Source: Candidatus Zixiibacteriota bacterium
GTDB taxonomy: Bacteria > Zixibacteria > MSB-5A5 > CAIYYT01
Reading direction: 5' to 3'
Assembly (NCBI GenBank): GCA_023134875.1
Contig: JAGLUH010000267.1
Location: 1-7,135 of the forward strand
DNA: 7,135 bases
Numbering within the stretch: position 1 is the first letter of the stretch; the number at the start of each line of letters is the position of its first letter. Below, piece by piece: positions 5,684 to 7,135 of the stretch. The notes under the pieces are model-generated. The model did not search any database. It saw nothing but the letters and a program-made list of their open reading frames with translations, and had not been told where the DNA came from. A program made the translations under genes and the position numbers.

Positions 5684-7039
5684 ATGACGGAAAAAACAAT
5701 AAGCATAACCGAAGGACCAATCCTGCGCCAGGTGATGCGACTGGCCTGGCCGGCCGTCAGCGCGATGTTCCTGCACACGGCGATGTCGATCACCGACGCG
5801 ATCTGGGTCGGCCGCTTGGGTGCCGATCAGATGGCGGCGGTTATCAGTTCGATGTTTGTCATCTGGATTCTCTACAGCCTGATCGGTGTGGTGGACACCG
5901 GCACGGTGGCGGTGTTGTCGCGTTATTACGGCGCCCGGGAGTTCGACAAAGCGGCTCATGCCGGCCGCCAGGCAGTGATCCTGGGAATCGTCGGTTCCGC
6001 TGTCGTTACCGGTGCCGGTATACCGCTGGCCAGTTTGGCTTTCAAGGTGATGCAGACTGAACCGGAGGTCGCTCAACATGGTATACCCTATCTCCAGATC
6101 ATCTTCGGCATCGCCTTCATGGTCTTCATGGGTGAACTGCTAAGCGCCATTTTTCGCGCCACCGGCGACACCAAAACACCATTGGTGGTCAGTTCGATTG
6201 CCATTGGACTCAACCTGGTACTTGATCCCTTGTTGATCCTCGGCCTCGGCCCTTTCCCCAGACTGGAAGTGGTCGGCGCCGCCCTGGGAACGGCTATTTC
6301 TTACCTGGTCGGGTTTTCACTTTATTTGATAGTCATGAAGCGAGGCAAGCTGACTTTTAGATTTAACTGGACGCGGACGGTGCAGCTTGATTTCAAAATG
6401 CTCTGGCAGATAATCAAAATCGGTACACCCGCCTCTATGGCGGGTGTGATTTTCTCGGTCGTTTACCTCTTCATAAACCGCATTACCGCCGGTTATGGCA
6501 CCACCGCCATTGCCGCGCTCGGTATTGGTAATCGCTGCGAATCCCTTTCCTATTTGATTTGCTGGGGTTTCTCGCTGGCGGTGGCTACCCTGGTGGGGCA
6601 GAACCTGGGCGCGAAAAAACCGGAGCGCGCTGAAAAATCGGTCTGGTATACTGTTGCCATTACCGCCGGCGTCACCACCCTGATTGCAATCGCCTTTGTG
6701 GTGCTGCCGCGACAGATCACCGCTCTCTTTATCGACGACCCCGCCGTGAAGGAGATCGCTGTCGATTACCTTCTTATCCTGGCGATTTCGCAGCCATTCA
6801 TGGCGGTGGTGATTGTCCTGGAGGGGGCTTTCTCTGGAGCGGGAAATACCATGCCGCCGATGGTGATTTCTATCTGTCATTCAGTGACACGTCTGCCTCT
6901 CGCTTACTTGCTTTGTTATACGCTTGACCTCGGAATCAACGGCGTTTTCTGGGCGATAACATTGACTACTGTAGCCTCGTCGATAGTGATTATGATCTGG
7001 TTTCGCCGTGGCCGCTGGAAACTAAAGGAAGTACATTAA
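5684..7039 (+). CDS. MATE-family multidrug/metabolite efflux transporter (DinF/NorM-like)
   Basis: Inner-membrane antiporter that exports small organic compounds in exchange for Na+ or H+. The 451 residues form about twelve hydrophobic helices in two six-helix halves, with a basic cytosolic loop near 219-240 between them. Family marks are WPAVSAMFLHTAMSITDAIWVG at about 22-43 (TM1), RATGDTKTP (158-166) after TM4, GAALGTAIS (198-206), and VGQNLGAKKPERA (304-316) in the second half, equivalent to the first-half SRYYGAREFDKA (79-90). The basic C-terminus RRGRWKLKEVH is cytosolic. There is no cleavable signal peptide, as usual. The ATG at 5684 lies 38 bases after the AroA-like stop with only a weak GAGA ahead of it, so it is probably the third gene of the argS operon. 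The substrate cannot be told; a link with the AroA-like protein's product is speculation. Confidence 0.93.
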   Translation: MTEKTISITEGPILRQVMRLAWPAVSAMFLHTAMSITDAIWVGRLGADQMAAVISSMFVIWILYSLIGVVDTGTVAVLSRYYGAREFDKAAHAGRQAVILGIVGSAVVTGAGIPLASLAFKVMQTEPEVAQHGIPYLQIIFGIAFMVFMGELLSAIFRATGDTKTPLVVSSIAIGLNLVLDPLLILGLGPFPRLEVVGAALGTAISYLVGFSLYLIVMKRGKLTFRFNWTRTVQLDFKMLWQIIKIGTPASMAGVIFSVVYLFINRITAGYGTTAIAALGIGNRCESLSYLICWGFSLAVATLVGQNLGAKKPERAEKSVWYTVAITAGVTTLIAIAFVVLPRQITALFIDDPAVKEIAVDYLLILAISQPFMAVVIVLEGAFSGAGNTMPPMVISICHSVTRLPLAYLLCYTLDLGINGVFWAITLTTVASSIVIMIWFRRGRWKLKEVH

Positions 7040-7053
7040 CACGGAGATCAAAA

Positions 7054-7091
7054 AGAACCGTAGATTGAAACCCTTACGGTTTCTGATTTTT
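7054..7091 (+). terminator. Probable terminator after the MATE gene, with alternative hairpins
   Basis: AACCGTA (7056-7062) pairs with TACGGTT (7075-7081) around a 12-base loop. Alternatively GAAACC (7067-7072) pairs with GGTTTC (7078-7083) around CTTAC. Five T residues (7087-7091) follow either stem. The inner 5-base-loop hairpin sits closer to the T run and resembles a weak intrinsic terminator. GTAG at 7060-7063 heads the inner hairpin, so it might be a repeat-derived sequence. Confidence 0.5.
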
Positions 7092-7110
7092 AGTTGGCAG
7101 CGTGTGGCCG

Positions 7111-7135
7111 GTAGGTCACGATCTCTTGGAGACTG
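7111..7135 (+). repeat. Possible truncated GTAG-headed repeat at window end
   Basis: GTAGGTCA at 7111-7118 is the same 8-mer that opens copies B and C. The bases after it diverge, and TCTC (7122-7125) could pair with GAGA (7129-7132). The right arm would lie beyond the window, so membership in the REP-like family cannot be decided here. Confidence 0.25.

Noticed and set aside
6317..6880. 187-codon minus-strand open frame inside the MATE gene
   Set aside because: Its His/Arg/Gly-rich low-complexity translation is typical of the antisense of membrane-protein codons.

Overview
The window carries five complete protein genes, all on the + strand, and no RNA genes. It looks like chromosomal DNA of an uncultured, moderately GC-rich bacterium. 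Diaminopimelate-pathway, ArgRS and MATE homologues of bacterial type, short intergenic hairpin repeats and operon-style spacing all point to a bacterium. The sequence does not fix the phylum; a candidate-phylum or deltaproteobacteria-like lineage is only a guess.

Layout. 1-1268: a stand-alone class I PLP aminotransferase of the LysN / 2-aminoadipate type, closed by a strong intrinsic terminator (1297-1321). 1269-1461: a leader with a possible 17-codon peptide ORF and a GTAG-headed perfect hairpin just upstream of the next gene's ribosome binding site. 1462-2319: a diaminopimelate epimerase homologue (DapF) that is well conserved except that BOTH catalytic cysteines read as serine. 2316-2614: an intergenic stretch built mostly of short palindromes, at least three of which have the GTAG-plus-hairpin form of REP elements, followed by a sigma70-type promoter. 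2615-4330: arginyl-tRNA synthetase. 4332-5645, one base later: a protein with the whole EPSP-synthase (AroA) fold pattern but with most catalytic motifs replaced. 5684-7039: a 12-helix MATE efflux protein, then a possible terminator. The window ends in what may be another GTAG-headed repeat.

How the parts relate. argS, the AroA-like gene and the MATE gene are closely packed and probably form one operon served by the promoter at 2516-2544. The aminotransferase is a separate transcription unit. It could supply amino-group chemistry for lysine/DAP or aromatic amino acids, but proximity to dapF is the only hint. The most notable observations are the double Cys-to-Ser DapF, the AroA-fold protein without the normal active site, and a family of REP-like hairpins with compensatory base changes, one of which supplies the dapF stop codon.
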